Assembly: GCF_003201935.1 (NCBI RefSeq)
Contig: NZ_QJJL01000001.1
Span: 186,001-250,000, forward strand
DNA length: 64,000 nt
Reading direction: 5' to 3'
Source: Loktanella sp. PT4BL
GTDB taxonomy: Bacteria > Pseudomonadota > Alphaproteobacteria > Rhodobacterales > Rhodobacteraceae
This document shows, piece by piece, positions 54,788 to 64,000 of the stretch (the stretch's first letter is position 1; the number at the start of each line of letters is the position of its first letter). Under the pieces are notes generated by a model, which worked only from the letters and a program-made list of their open reading frames with translations, searched no databases and was not told the origin of the DNA. A program made the translations under genes and the position numbers.

Positions 54788-55975
54788 GTGCAGTGGATAC
54801 TTCTTACAACAACAGCTATCGTCGCATTTGCCGGCGCAGCCGTTGCTGATGGACACGCTGGCGTATCGTTCAGCGGTGATTTCACACTGGGCTTCAACGA
54901 CGACGGTGATATTCCAGCTGGTCTCACGACTGGTACTGGTTCTCCTGCCACTCAAATCGGCGACAACCACGGTTTCTACTGGGAAGGTGACCTGAACGTT
55001 ACTGGTACAGCTGCGCTCGACAACGGCGTAACTGCAGCTGCGTCTTGGGAATTCGACATTGTCGACGAAACCAACGGTCAGGCAATCAACTCCGACGGCG
55101 TTCTGCTGTCTTTGACATCTGACAACGCAGGTCTGTACCTCGGTGACACAGAATTTGCTGCGATCACACAGTGGTCTGCTGCTGGCGACATGGAAGCAGA
55201 CGCTTTCTCCGAAGCTGACGGCGAAAACGTACTGCGCGGCGACGTGTCTGTAGCTGGCATCGACGCTTCGATCTCGCTTGCTCTGGGCAACGCCGATGGT
55301 GCGCTGGTAACTGATGACACAGATGAATTCTATGACCAGATGTCCTTCGGTGCATCCGGCGATCTGGGTATGTTCAGCTTCGCGGTTGCGTACCAGGAAG
55401 AAACAGAGTTTGGCACTTACTTCTCTGACTTCAACGGCGACTTCACCGACGATGAGATCTTCGGCATCTCTGTTGGTGCTGCTGTAGCTGGCGCAAACAT
55501 CACTGTAGCATACGCTTCGAACGAGACAGCCGACGAGAATTCGACTGGTATCCAGGTCTCTTACCCCTTCGGTCCAATCACAGGTACAGTGTACTATGTG
55601 GCTGAAGATGACGGCGGCGACGAAGACAACTACGGTGCAACAGTTGCATACGCAGACGGCCCAATCGCAGTTACTCTTGACTACGATTACGACCAAGGCG
55701 TGAACAAAGTTGGCCTCGACGGTTCGTATGACCTGGGCAACGGCTTCACAGTTCTGGCCGGTATGTACGACCAGTCTGACGACACTGGCTTCACCAACGG
55801 CGTATCCAACGAAGGTACAGACTACTACGTAGCCGGTACATATGACCTCGGCGGCGGTGCATCCGTGCTGGTTTCTTATGCTGACGCAGAAACAGGCGGC
55901 GCAATCGACGACGACGAAGTTGGTGGTCCAGACTACCAAGTTGGTACAACTGTTGAAGTGTCCTTCTCCTTCTAA
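54788..55975 (+). CDS. Outer-membrane porin (copy 2, 5' end replaced by element sequence)
   Basis: This is a porin like copy 1, intact from codon 5 to the terminal VGTTVEVSFSF. GTG 54788 occupies exactly the position of the copy 1 ATG; its first four codons (GTG CAG TGG ATA) are element sequence instead of ATG AAA AGC ATC. Read from there it would give a normal-length signal peptide. An in-frame ATG at 54755 would add 11 residues. No porin-type promoter or strong ribosome site is visible, so expression is doubtful. Its downstream order (DUF3576, leuS) suggests it is the resident allele. Confidence 0.85.
   Translation: MQWILLTTTAIVAFAGAAVADGHAGVSFSGDFTLGFNDDGDIPAGLTTGTGSPATQIGDNHGFYWEGDLNVTGTAALDNGVTAAASWEFDIVDETNGQAINSDGVLLSLTSDNAGLYLGDTEFAAITQWSAAGDMEADAFSEADGENVLRGDVSVAGIDASISLALGNADGALVTDDTDEFYDQMSFGASGDLGMFSFAVAYQEETEFGTYFSDFNGDFTDDEIFGISVGAAVAGANITVAYASNETADENSTGIQVSYPFGPITGTVYYVAEDDGGDEDNYGATVAYADGPIAVTLDYDYDQGVNKVGLDGSYDLGNGFTVLAGMYDQSDDTGFTNGVSNEGTDYYVAGTYDLGGGASVLVSYADAETGGAIDDDEVGGPDYQVGTTVEVSFSF
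54800..54865 (+). repeat. Candidate attR: 66-bp direct repeat in porin 2 codons 5-26
   Basis: This is identical to 50054-50119. Sequence similarity to porin 1 stops abruptly at its left edge, where integrase-side sequence begins, which marks the right boundary of the foreign DNA within a base or two. Confidence 0.6.
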
Positions 55976-56002
55976 TCGAAGCAGAACGACCTGAAATAGC
56001 GA

Positions 56003-56035
56003 GAGCGGCCCCTTTGGGGTCGCTCTTTCTTTTTG
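56003..56035 (+). terminator. Rho-independent terminator of porin 2
   Basis: GAGCGGCCCC pairs with GGGGTCGCTC around TTT and is followed by a T-rich tail. Confidence 0.88.
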
Positions 56036-56119
56036 TGCGGTGATAACTGCTTGTGACCGCGCCCCCCCTTCGCTACATATTTTGGCAATGTGGTTGTCCC
56101 GATCAAAGGGGAGAGTGGT

Positions 56120-56521
56120 TTGACTTTGTTTTCCGGCATGTGGCGCAAAGCGCTTGCGGTATTGGCCCTTGGCGCCCTTGTGGCCTGTAGCAGCGGCCCG
56201 CCGCCGACACCGCGCGGCGCTGAAAACGTGGCTGTGAACCGCTATCTCTGGGCGGCGTCGCTTGATGTGCTCAGCTTCCTGCCCGTCGAAACCGCTGACC
56301 CCTTCACCGGCGTGATCACCACAGGCTTTGGCACGCCCCCCGGCAGCGGCCGCGCCTACCGCGCGACAATTCAGGTCAGTGACCCTGCAATGGATGCGCG
56401 TTCTTTGAACGTGAGCCTTCTGACCCGCAACGGACCCGTTGCCGCGGAAACCCAGCGCGCGGTGGAAGATGCCATCCTGTCACGTGCCCGCCAGTTGCGG
56501 ATTGCTGACGGCGCGCTATAG
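56120..56521 (+). CDS. DUF3576 lipoprotein
   Basis: This is a ~133-residue protein with a lipoprotein signal (LAVLALGALVACSSG) and the domain VNRYLWAASLDVLSFLPVETADPFTGVI characteristic of DUF3576 in alphaproteobacteria. I favour TTG 56120 after GGGGAGAG; ATG 56138 also gives a complete signal. It usually precedes leuS, as here. Function unknown, probably envelope biogenesis given the lptE neighbour. Confidence 0.88.
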   Translation: MTLFSGMWRKALAVLALGALVACSSGPPPTPRGAENVAVNRYLWAASLDVLSFLPVETADPFTGVITTGFGTPPGSGRAYRATIQVSDPAMDARSLNVSLLTRNGPVAAETQRAVEDAILSRARQLRIADGAL

Positions 56522-56597
56522 CCATCGGCCACCAGCCCGATTATGAATAGCGCCGGGCCCATACGCCCGGCGTTTCGCTTTAAGAAAGACCAACCAG

Positions 56598-59144
56598 ATG
56601 ACCACTTACGCACCCGCCGAGATCGAGGCGAAATGGCAGGACACATGGGCCGCCGCCGAGACCTTCAAGGCCGCGCGCAGTGCCGACAAACCCAAGTACT
56701 ATGTGCTTGAGATGTTCCCGTATCCCTCGGGTCGCATCCACATGGGCCACGTGCGCAACTACACCATGGGTGACGTGATCGCGCGGTATAAGCTGGCCAC
56801 AGGCCATAACATTCTGCATCCCATGGGCTGGGATGCCTTCGGAATGCCTGCGGAGAACGCCGCTATGGCGTCGGGTGGGCATCCGAAAGACTGGACCTAC
56901 GGCAATATCGCCGACATGAAAGCGCAGATGAAACCGCTGGGCCTGTCGATCGACTGGTCCCGTGAATTCGCGACCTGTGATCCCGAATATTACGGCCAGC
57001 AGCAGGCGTTGTTCATTGATTTTCTGTCCAAAGGCCTGATTTACCGCAAGAAAGCTGTGGTGAACTGGGATCCCGTCGATATGACCGTGTTGGCGAACGA
57101 ACAGGTGATCGACGGCAAAGGCTGGCGCTCCGGTGCCGAGGTCGAACGCCGCGAGTTGGTGCAATGGTTCTTCAAGATCAGCGATTATTCGGAAGAGTTG
57201 CTTGAGGCGTTGGACACGCTGGATAACTGGCCCGCCAAGGTAAAACTGATGCAGGCCAACTGGATCGGCAAATCGCGCGGCTTGCAGTTTGCTTTCACGC
57301 GCACCGATGGCGGTGGCGAGATTGAGGTGTATACCACCCGCCCTGACACGTTGATGGGCGCGTCTTTTGTCGGCATTTCCCCCGATCATCCGCTGGCGAA
57401 AGAGCTGGAAGCGAAAGACGACAAGATCGCCGCGTTCTGTGCCGAGTGCCGCAAGGGTGGCACCACCGCCGAGGCGATCGAGAAGGCGGAAAAGCTGGGC
57501 TATGACACCGGCCTGCGGGTCAAGCACCCGCTGGAAGGCCATGATGATCTGCCCGTCTATATCGCAAACTTCATCCTGATGGATTACGGCACGGGCGCGA
57601 TCTTCGGCTGCCCCGCACATGATCAACGCGACCTTGATTTCGCGCGCAAATACGGGTTGCCCGTGATCAGCACCTATGCGCCCGTCAAAGACGAAGGCAT
57701 TACATTGCCCGAAGACGGTGGCGACGCCTATGTGCCGCCCAAAACGGAACCCGTTATCTACATCCGTGGATTTGCAGGCGAGACCGAGCAAACCGGTGAT
57801 GCGGGCATCGCTGCTGCCATTGCCTTCTGCGAGGCCAATGGCATCGGTGAGGGTGTGACCAAATTCCGCCTGCGCGACTGGGGCCTGTCCCGCCAGCGCT
57901 ACTGGGGCTGCCCGATCCCTGTGGTCCACTGTGACGACTGTGGCGTGGTGCCCGAGGCGAAAGAGAACCTGCCTGTTGAGCTGCCGTATGATGTGACCTT
58001 CGATGTTCCCGGCAACCCGCTCGACCGTCACCCGACATGGCGCGATTGCGCTTGCCCGTCTTGTGGCAAACCTGCGCTGCGCGAAACCGATACGATGGAT
58101 ACTTTCGTTGACTCCTCATGGTACTTCGCGCGTTTCACAGCACCGGATGCGGACACGCCAACGAACATGGAAGACGCTGCCTATTGGATGAACGTCGACC
58201 AATATATCGGCGGGATCGAGCATGCGATTTTGCACCTGCTCTACAGCCGCTTCTTTGCCCGCGCGATGCATATGACCGGCCACCTGCCTGAAAGCGCGAA
58301 GGAACCCTTTGATGCGCTCTTTACGCAAGGCATGGTGACGCATGAGATTTACCAGACGCGCGACGACAAAGGCCGCCCTGTCTATCACCTGCCCGAGGAT
58401 GTGACCGACGGGAAACTGGCCGATGGCACAGCGGTTGAAATCATTCCTTCGGCGAAAATGTCGAAGTCGAAAAAGAACGTGGTCGACCCCGATGATATCT
58501 TGGCCAAATACGGCGCGGACACCGCGCGCTGGTTCGTTCTGTCCGACAGCCCGCCAGAGCGGGATGTGGAGTGGACGGCATCGGGCGCTGAGGCAACCTA
58601 TAAGCACTTGGGCCGCGTTTATCGTGTGACGTCCGAAATTGCGGGCATGGATAATACGGCCGGTGAAGGCGACGAAGACCTGCTGCGCGCCATGCACAAG
58701 GCAATCCATGATGTGACAATGGGTGTCGAAACCTTCGGATTTAATGCAGCGATTGCAAAGCTTTATGCCTTCACCAACGTGCTGGCTAAATCCAAGGCTG
58801 GTGGCGCTGCTAAACGCGAAGCCGCGCTTGTGCTGGCGCAACTGATGTCGCCCATGACGCCGCATCTTTCTGAAGAAATCTGGTCCATGCTGGGCGGTGA
58901 GGGTCTGATCGCCAACGCCCCTTGGCCCGTTGCGGATGAGGCGATGCTGGTCGAGGACACAGTGACAATGCCGATCCAGATCAACGGCAAGCGGCGCGCT
59001 GAAATTCAGGTGGCTGCAGATGCCAGCAAAGAGGATGTTGAGGTGCAAGCCCTGGCCCTTGATGTCGTGCAAAATGCCCTCGGCGGTGCCGCACCGAAAA
59101 AGCTTATCGTCGTACCCGGAAGGATCGTGAACATTGTCATCTAG
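56598..59144 (+). CDS. leuS: Leucyl-tRNA synthetase
   Basis: This is an 848-residue class I synthetase. The HIGH box is HMGH (in [15 protein letters not shown]), the CP1 editing domain holds the threonine-rich [21 protein letters not shown] is intact in [14 protein letters not shown], and a C-terminal anticodon-binding domain follows. Normal length. Confidence 0.97.
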   Translation: MTTYAPAEIEAKWQDTWAAAETFKAARSADKPKYYVLEMFPYPSGRIHMGHVRNYTMGDVIARYKLATGHNILHPMGWDAFGMPAENAAMASGGHPKDWTYGNIADMKAQMKPLGLSIDWSREFATCDPEYYGQQQALFIDFLSKGLIYRKKAVVNWDPVDMTVLANEQVIDGKGWRSGAEVERRELVQWFFKISDYSEELLEALDTLDNWPAKVKLMQANWIGKSRGLQFAFTRTDGGGEIEVYTTRPDTLMGASFVGISPDHPLAKELEAKDDKIAAFCAECRKGGTTAEAIEKAEKLGYDTGLRVKHPLEGHDDLPVYIANFILMDYGTGAIFGCPAHDQRDLDFARKYGLPVISTYAPVKDEGITLPEDGGDAYVPPKTEPVIYIRGFAGETEQTGDAGIAAAIAFCEANGIGEGVTKFRLRDWGLSRQRYWGCPIPVVHCDDCGVVPEAKENLPVELPYDVTFDVPGNPLDRHPTWRDCACPSCGKPALRETDTMDTFVDSSWYFARFTAPDADTPTNMEDAAYWMNVDQYIGGIEHAILHLLYSRFFARAMHMTGHLPESAKEPFDALFTQGMVTHEIYQTRDDKGRPVYHLPEDVTDGKLADGTAVEIIPSAKMSKSKKNVVDPDDILAKYGADTARWFVLSDSPPERDVEWTASGAEATYKHLGRVYRVTSEIAGMDNTAGEGDEDLLRAMHKAIHDVTMGVETFGFNAAIAKLYAFTNVLAKSKAGGAAKREAALVLAQLMSPMTPHLSEEIWSMLGGEGLIANAPWPVADEAMLVEDTVTMPIQINGKRRAEIQVAADASKEDVEVQALALDVVQNALGGAAPKKLIVVPGRIVNIVI

Positions 59145-59619
59145 CCTGACACCCCGCCGCACTGTCCTGCTTGGCCTTCTGGGTCTGGCGGGCTGCGGAT
59201 TTGCGCCGATCTATGGCGCAGATACGGGGTTGCGGGGGCGTGTTGCCTTTGAGACGGATGCAAGTGTTGCGGGCTTTCGCCTGCGTGAACAGCTGGAGAA
59301 ACGGCTCGGGCGCAGTGTGGCACCGGAATATGCGCTGAAGACAACGGTACGCTCCAGCCAGCGGGCGGCAGCGATTACATCAGAGGGTGACACATCGCGC
59401 TTTAACATTGTTGGCGTGGCGACATGGACATTGATCGCGCTGGAGGATGGTCGTCAGATTGACGGTGGCGAAGTCGAGGCCTTTACCAGTTACTCGGCCA
59501 CAGGATCAACCAACGCAACGCAAGCCACGCGCGATGACGCCGAAGCGCGGGTGTCGGTGATCCTTGCTGAACTGATTGTCAGCCGCGTGCTGATCCGTGC
59601 CGCCGAGCTTGACTTATGA
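59134..59619 (+). CDS. lptE: LPS-assembly lipoprotein LptE
   Basis: This is a 161-residue outer-membrane lipoprotein that plugs the LptD barrel. The signal has lipobox LAGC followed by GFAPIYG, the usual LptE mature start. TTG 59134 overlaps the end of leuS by 11 bases. It stands between leuS and holA, the standard order. Confidence 0.9.
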   Translation: MSSSLTPRRTVLLGLLGLAGCGFAPIYGADTGLRGRVAFETDASVAGFRLREQLEKRLGRSVAPEYALKTTVRSSQRAAAITSEGDTSRFNIVGVATWTLIALEDGRQIDGGEVEAFTSYSATGSTNATQATRDDAEARVSVILAELIVSRVLIRAAELDL

Positions 59620-60638
59620 AGCTGACGGGGGCTGCAGCGAATAACTACTTCCGGCAGCCGGACCCGTCCCATATGGCGCTTTTGATCTTTGGGGCCGATC
59701 CGATGCGGGTGGCCGATAAACGCCAGCAGGTGATCAATGCCTTGGTCGGCCCGCAGGGCGAAGAGGAAATGCGCCTGACACGGATCAATGCCTCTGATTT
59801 GCGCAAGGATCCTGCGATGCTGGATGATGCGATCAAGGCGCAGGGGTTCTTTCCGGGGCACAGGGTGGCCTTTGTGGAGGACGCCACGGATGGTCTGTCA
59901 AAGGTTATCGCCGCAGCCTTGGCCGACTGGCAGCCCGGTGATGCACAGGTTGTGATTACGGCGGCCCAGCTGACCGCGAAATCCGCCCTGCGCAAGGTTG
60001 TCGAAGGATATAGCAACGCGGTGTCCATCGGGCTCTATGACGACCCGCCAACGATGGCAGACGTAGAGCTGGCGCTCAAAGATGCCGGTGTCGCCCCGCC
60101 CGACCGTGATGTGATGGATGCGCTGCTGGCGCTCGCCAACAGCCTTGAACCGGGTGATTTCAGACAAACGATCGAAAAGGTGAGCCTTTACAAGCGTGGC
60201 GATGAAAGCCCGCTGAGCATCGCCGACATCACGGCCAATGCACCGCAATCTGCCGAGGTGGACGTTGACGATGTGCTAGACATCGTGGCCACAGGTCAGG
60301 CTGATCAACTTGGCCCGCTTTTGCGCAATCTCTATGCGCAGGGCGTCACGCCTGTGACGCTTTGCATTGGGGCAATGCGCCATTTTCGCAGGCTGCATGT
60401 GGTGGCTTCTGATCCTGGCGGACCAGCGGCAGGTGCCGGGCGGCTGCGGCCCCCTGTTTTTGGTCCACGACGTGACAAGATCGTCCGGCAGGCAGGCCAG
60501 TGGGGGCGTGACCGTCTGGAAAAGGCTCTGACAGCGCTAACGGATGTCGACCTGCAATTACGCTCGGCAAGTACCGCGCCACAGAATGCCCTGATGGAGC
60601 GGACATTGATCCGGCTCGCGATGATGGCAAGGCGCTGA
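59616..60638 (+). CDS. holA: DNA polymerase III subunit delta
   Basis: This is a 340-residue clamp-loader subunit with the delta-type N-terminal AAA-like domain (LLIFGADPMRVADKRQQVI) and helical C-terminal collar. The start overlaps the lptE stop by four bases. Beta-clamp loading during replication. Confidence 0.92.
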   Translation: MKLTGAAANNYFRQPDPSHMALLIFGADPMRVADKRQQVINALVGPQGEEEMRLTRINASDLRKDPAMLDDAIKAQGFFPGHRVAFVEDATDGLSKVIAAALADWQPGDAQVVITAAQLTAKSALRKVVEGYSNAVSIGLYDDPPTMADVELALKDAGVAPPDRDVMDALLALANSLEPGDFRQTIEKVSLYKRGDESPLSIADITANAPQSAEVDVDDVLDIVATGQADQLGPLLRNLYAQGVTPVTLCIGAMRHFRRLHVVASDPGGPAAGAGRLRPPVFGPRRDKIVRQAGQWGRDRLEKALTALTDVDLQLRSASTAPQNALMERTLIRLAMMARR

Positions 60639-60645
60639 CACGAAA

Positions 60646-60672
60646 AAAGGCAGGCCATCGGCCTGCCTTTCA
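60646..60672. terminator. Rho-independent terminator after holA
   Basis: AAAGGCAGGCC pairs perfectly with GGCCTGCCTTT around ATC. A and T runs flank it, so it serves the convergent small gene too. Confidence 0.88.
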
Positions 60673-60693
60673 TTCAAGATCGTAGATCCTGAT

Positions 60694-60903
60694 TTATTGA
60701 TCAGCTGCTGCTGCGATCAGAAGTGCAGCAAGTACACCCAGAACGATGTATGTTGGGCTGATTGAAGAAGCTGCTGGTGCTGGTGCTGGCTCAGCTACGA
60801 CGACTGGTGCTTCCATGACTTCTTCAGCCATGCCACCAGCAGAAGCGGCGACGCCGGATACTGCGAGAGCTGCTGCAGCGGCAAGTGTTGTTGTAATGCG
60901 CAT
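60694..60903 (-). CDS. Small membrane-anchored Pro/Ala-rich protein (69 aa)
   Basis: From ATG 60903, after GGAG, a signal peptide (MRITTTLAAAAALAVSGVAASA) is followed by GGMAEEVMEAPVVVAEPAPAPA and a C-terminal membrane helix YIVLGVLAALLIAAAA. High-expression codons (GCT, GCA). Similar small proteins are common in Roseobacters with unknown roles. It is the intact paralogue of the broken copy at 41090-41392. Confidence 0.75.
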   Translation of the reverse strand: MRITTTLAAAAALAVSGVAASAGGMAEEVMEAPVVVAEPAPAPAASSISPTYIVLGVLAALLIAAAADQ

Positions 60904-61436
60904 AGTGTTACTCCATTTGTGCAAGGGGCCTACCGGCCAAAGCGTGACCGACCCACATTTTCGCAATGAATCAGGGTTTTCATGCGAATCCTAGATGCAA
61001 AAGTTGAAGGCTTGAGATCTGTTTCCGGGCTTCGGTAGGGGATTTGCCTTTGCAGAGGGTGTGAATTAATATAACCCTTTGATTGGAAATGAGAAAATAT
61101 AATGACTTTGGAAGATTGAAGATTTCCAGCATTCAATTGACCGATGCTCGGATTACCGCTGACAAAATAATTCATGCGGTTTCGGTGCAAAAATGCAACG
61201 GTCCGATTGGTCTTTCGGTCCCGCAGGGCAAGGCGAGGGACGTGGATTTCAGTTTGAATGGAAATGTACCCCCAGTGAATCGCGCAATGTTCAACAAAGG
61301 GGCAGGTTGCAAGGTTTCGCGGAGCCTTGGCGCGGCTGTCAAAGCCTCATAGGCCAACGCTATTTCGGCAAAGACCGGTTTGGATTCTGTGACGGCGCTG
61401 CACGGTGGTCGTCGTGGTGCCAGACCTGTCGCGCAC
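60904..61436. other. Intergenic region, ~530 bp
   Basis: This holds the promoter of the small membrane protein. The rest shows no gene I can support. A frame at 61083-61352 has no ribosome site or known motif. Confidence 0.45.
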
Positions 61437-62600
61437 TCACGCGCAGCAGAGTTTGACTGCGGCGGCACCAGCGCGCTGGCCGGTCGCAAGGCACGCGGTA
61501 ATCAGGTAGCCCCCTGTTGGCGCCTCCCAATCCAGCATTTCGCCTGCGCAGAATACACCAAAGCGCTGTTTCAGCATCAGATCATCGGTGAGTGCGCTGA
61601 ACCGCACGCCGCCAGCAGTAGAAATCGCTTCGTCCATGGGCCGTGGCCCTTGGTGCGCGATGGGGAGCGCCTTGATAACTGGCGCAAGATCATCTGGTAA
61701 CGGCCGCCCACATTCCATCAGCAAGGCAGTTTGCACCGGAGAGAACCTGAGCACTTTGCGCAGGTGGTTGGACAAGCTTGCCTTGCCGCGTGGTTTCTCA
61801 AGTGCTGCACGGATCTTGTCCGCTGGCCAGTCGGGCAGCAAGTCAATGGTCAGCGGTGCCCCCTCGCGCATGGCTTTGGACACCATATAGATGCCCCCAC
61901 CTTCGATACCGCGTTCTGAGATGACAAACTCGCCGCGTGTGCTCTGGTTGCCAGCCGTCAAGCCAACCGATTTGACCGGCGTGCCCAGATAGGGGGCCAT
62001 ATGGGGCGACCAGTCCACCACAAAGCCCATATTCGCAGGGGCAAAGGGCGCGACCTGATCCTGCAGATGTGCCGCCCAAGCGCCGTTGGCCCCAAGGCGT
62101 GCCCAACTGGCGCCACCTGTCGCAAGGACGGTCACCTTTGGCGTGACCGTGACTGTGCCATCGAGTGTCTCAAAGCGCAAAGCGTCACCTTGCCAGCCGT
62201 CCCAGCGCCACCGCGTTTCAATGCGCACGCCATAGTCACGCAACCGCGCCAGCCAAGCACGCAACAAGGGTGAGGCTTTCATGACGGTGGGAAACACGCG
62301 CCCTGTTGATCCGGTAAAGACGGTTTGCCCCAGACCCTCCGCCCAAGCTATCACCTGATCCGGGCCGAAATCGTCAAGGGCCTTGGTCAGCGCAAGAGGG
62401 GGTGAACTGCCATAGGCTGCAAGAAAAGTGGCACGTTGTTCAGCCTTTGTGATGTTCAATCCTGATTTGCCCGCCATCAGGAATTTCCGCCCCACCGATG
62501 GCATGGCATCGGCGACGGTGACCGAAACGCCGGCCCTGCCCAGTTGCTCGGCAGCCATCAGCCCGGCGGGCCCCGCACCAATGACCATTGCATCGGTCAC
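61437..62600 (-). CDS. BaiN/HI0933-type flavoprotein (TIGR03862-like NAD(P)/FAD-dependent oxidoreductase)
   Basis: This is a 387-residue flavoprotein. FAD-binding GxGxxG is at the N-terminus (VIGAGPAGLMAAEQLG), followed by GRKFLMAGKSGLNIT, the HI0933 family hallmark, and the C-terminal FCAGEMLDWEAPTGGYLI. Substrate unknown. It overlaps the mechanosensitive channel stop by four bases. Confidence 0.9.
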   Translation of the reverse strand: MTDAMVIGAGPAGLMAAEQLGRAGVSVTVADAMPSVGRKFLMAGKSGLNITKAEQRATFLAAYGSSPPLALTKALDDFGPDQVIAWAEGLGQTVFTGSTGRVFPTVMKASPLLRAWLARLRDYGVRIETRWRWDGWQGDALRFETLDGTVTVTPKVTVLATGGASWARLGANGAWAAHLQDQVAPFAPANMGFVVDWSPHMAPYLGTPVKSVGLTAGNQSTRGEFVISERGIEGGGIYMVSKAMREGAPLTIDLLPDWPADKIRAALEKPRGKASLSNHLRKVLRFSPVQTALLMECGRPLPDDLAPVIKALPIAHQGPRPMDEAISTAGGVRFSALTDDLMLKQRFGVFCAGEMLDWEAPTGGYLITACLATGQRAGAAAVKLCCA

Positions 62601-63904
62601 GCTGGCATGGGTCCTTTGAATTCCACCACACGGTGCGGATAGGGGATTTCGATGTCGTTTTCCTTGAGCGCATTCCAGATCAGGAACAACACGTCAGAGG
62701 CATATTTGTTCTTGCCGTCGTCAATGCCTTCGACCCAGAATTCCACCCCAAAATCCACGCCGCTGTCGCCAAACCCGCGCAATTCGCAGTCAGGGCCTTC
62801 GGGATCTTGCAGGACACCGGGGTGCTTTGAGACGGCGGCCTCGATGATGGCGGGGACACGGTTGATGTCGGTGTCGTAGCTTACGGAAAATGCCACCTCG
62901 AGCCGGTTTGCCGACCCGGAGTCTGAGTAATTGACCACACGCGTGGTGATGAAATCCTCGTTCGGGACAACAATCCAGCGGCCATCAAACGTTTCAAGGA
63001 TCGTTGCGCGTGCCCCCATCTTGATGATGGTTCCGGCTTCGCCGCCGTCCAGTTCGACATAATCGCCAACGGTGGCTTGACCCTCGACCATCAGGATCAC
63101 GCCAGAGATAAAGTTGGATGCGATTTTTTGCAGGCCGAATCCAAGACCCACACCTATGGCACCACCGATGATCGCCAAGGAACTCAGGTTGATCCCCATC
63201 ACGTTCATCAGGATCAGGAAGGCGACTGTGAAAATCGCAAATTCAGAAGTCTTGATCGCCAGTTGCCGGATCGCGGGCCGCATGGGTTGTTGTGTGATGT
63301 AAGAGGATGACTGCGCGTTTGACCATTGGCCCAGCCAGAACAGAAGGCTGCCGACAATAACCCCGCGGACGATGGAAAGCGCAGAGAAACTGATATTGCC
63401 AAGTGTCACCCGCGCCGCGTCAAGCGCCATCGTGACTTCATCAAGAAAACCAAGCGCATAGAGCGCCGCGACAGGGACCAGGATATAGCGTGCCAGTACG
63501 CGTAGAAAGGCGTCCGTGACGATGTCTTTGGCCAGCGCACGGGCGGCAAGGAAAAGGAAGACGCGCTTGCCGAATGCGATGACTTCACCGGACCCGAAGA
63601 GGGACCGTGTCACGCTTTCGCCGACGGCGGTAAACCCATAGGCCAAGAGCGGCAAGGTGAGCGGCAGGAAGATGAGCAGGAAGCGGCGCGCCTTGGAGAG
63701 GATGGATCGGTTGGCCGCATCCGATGTGAGCAATGTGCGCAGGCGCGGCGTTACAATCCCGCTCGCGATCCGCGCCAGAAGGTAGGCCCCGATCAAAAGC
63801 GCAAATTGCGACCACGCCGCAGGTGAAAGCAGCCAGCCTTGTGCCAGGACCAGTGCCTGATCAAAGGCGTTCTGGGCTTGCTCCATCAATCCGTTTGGTT
63901 CCAT
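62597..63904 (-). CDS. Mechanosensitive ion channel family protein (MscS-like)
   Basis: This is a 435-residue membrane protein with five or more helices, the pore helix region GVGLGFGLQKIASNFISGVILM and the MscS beta-domain VGDYVELDGGEAGTIIKMG. It would release solutes on hypo-osmotic shock. Coupled with the downstream flavoprotein gene. Confidence 0.93.
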   Translation of the reverse strand: MEPNGLMEQAQNAFDQALVLAQGWLLSPAAWSQFALLIGAYLLARIASGIVTPRLRTLLTSDAANRSILSKARRFLLIFLPLTLPLLAYGFTAVGESVTRSLFGSGEVIAFGKRVFLFLAARALAKDIVTDAFLRVLARYILVPVAALYALGFLDEVTMALDAARVTLGNISFSALSIVRGVIVGSLLFWLGQWSNAQSSSYITQQPMRPAIRQLAIKTSEFAIFTVAFLILMNVMGINLSSLAIIGGAIGVGLGFGLQKIASNFISGVILMVEGQATVGDYVELDGGEAGTIIKMGARATILETFDGRWIVVPNEDFITTRVVNYSDSGSANRLEVAFSVSYDTDINRVPAIIEAAVSKHPGVLQDPEGPDCELRGFGDSGVDFGVEFWVEGIDDGKNKYASDVLFLIWNALKENDIEIPYPHRVVEFKGPMPA

Positions 63905-63917
63905 CCGCGCCCGCCCT

Positions 63918-64000
63918 CTATCGTTTTACCGCTTCTACTGTCATGCGTTTGATTGCTGCAATATGTTCCGGCGCGGCAGAGAGCGCATCTGCCCCAAGGT
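63918..64000 (-). CDS. C-terminal end of an unidentified gene (partial)
   Basis: In the reverse strand a frame open to the window edge ends at a TAG at 63918-63920, encoding ...LGADALSAAPEHIAAIKRM and six further residues. It stops 14 bases before the channel start. The fragment is too short for a family call. Confidence 0.4.
   Translation of the reverse strand, partial: LGADALSAAPEHIAAIKRMTVEAVKR

Larger units (their letters stand above)
50054..54799. mobile_element. Putative 4.7-kb tyrosine-recombinase element carrying a porin allele
   Basis: Boundaries are proposed from the 66-bp direct repeats at 50054-50119 and 54800-54865. Inside lie the body of porin 1, a small lipoprotein, a minimal tyrosine recombinase with a coupled 57-aa ORF, a hairpin-rich non-coding stretch, a DUF6626-like gene and a full-length integrase next to the right boundary. 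The part from ~51.26 to 54.79 kb has foreign composition (GC poorer, GTG/TGC/GCA-rich codons). The expected original 5' end of porin 2 is absent from the gap, as this model requires. A simpler alternative is insertion or rearrangement between two older tandem porins. Confidence 0.45.

Noticed and set aside
54728..55939. 403-codon open frame antisense to porin 2
   Set aside because: It mirrors the strong codon bias of the porin; no ribosome site, no domain, cysteine/valine-rich shadow composition.
50042..55975. Invertible porin switch of fim type
   Set aside because: The porin copies are direct, not inverted, repeats, so recombination between them would delete or integrate rather than invert.

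Overview
The window looks like a chromosomal segment of a marine alphaproteobacterium of the Rhodobacterales (Roseobacter group, Loktanella/Yoonia-like). The reasons are a CcrM-type GANTC methyltransferase, the porin type, several Rhodobacteraceae-only small proteins, the DUF3576-leuS-lptE-holA gene order, and moderately high GC. The taxonomic call is inference from gene content. No rRNA, CRISPR array or prophage was seen. There is one tRNA, tRNA-Arg(CCT).

Layout. 0-2.7 kb: a HAD sugar-phosphatase-like gene overlapping gpsA, with galU divergent. 2.8-24.1 kb: a long block of stress, envelope and regulatory genes. It holds CbpA/CbpM chaperones, two tandem-domain universal stress proteins, an HlyD/FtsX/ATPase exporter, an SDR, an M50-CBS protease, a cation antiporter, an Mla-like lipid transporter, DUF2267, a DksA-like protein, an ETHE1-like metallohydrolase, a phasin and a host-attachment-type protein. 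24-34 kb: membrane and periplasmic proteins, a LacI regulator, rnhB, ccrM and small proteins. 34-50 kb: mostly housekeeping genes (recQ, truB, rpsO, pnp, peroxiredoxin, ALDH, an MhqO/MhqD-like pair, rluA-like, yggS). 50-56 kb: two near-identical porin genes bracketing a compositionally foreign stretch with two tyrosine recombinases. 56-64 kb: DUF3576, leuS, lptE, holA, a BaiN/HI0933-like flavoprotein and a mechanosensitive channel.

Main signal 1: a self-contained oxygen-response regulon. At 19.9-23.0 kb there is a hybrid histidine kinase whose PAS domain keeps the FixL haem-ligand histidine and the distal arginine 20 residues later, an OmpR-type response regulator, and a FixK-like Crp/Fnr activator without N-terminal cysteines. 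This matches the hFixL-FxkR-FixK arrangement known from Rhizobium etli. Ten perfect TTGA-N6-TCAA boxes lie between 4.0 and 23.2 kb, I found none elsewhere in the window, and most are centred about 57-69 bp upstream of a start codon. The fixK-like promoter carries three TTGATAC direct repeats exactly 10 bp apart, a plausible target for the OmpR-type regulator.

Main signal 2: a possible porin-swapping mobile element. The second porin has lost its normal upstream region and first codons, which are replaced by sequence next to an integrase gene. A 66-bp perfect direct repeat in both porin signal-peptide regions would define a 4.7-kb element carrying the first porin body, a small lipoprotein, a minimal tyrosine recombinase with a translationally coupled 57-codon ORF, a DUF6626-like protein and an integrase. 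In this model the incoming element places its own porin allele behind the resident promoter and start codon and displaces the old allele.
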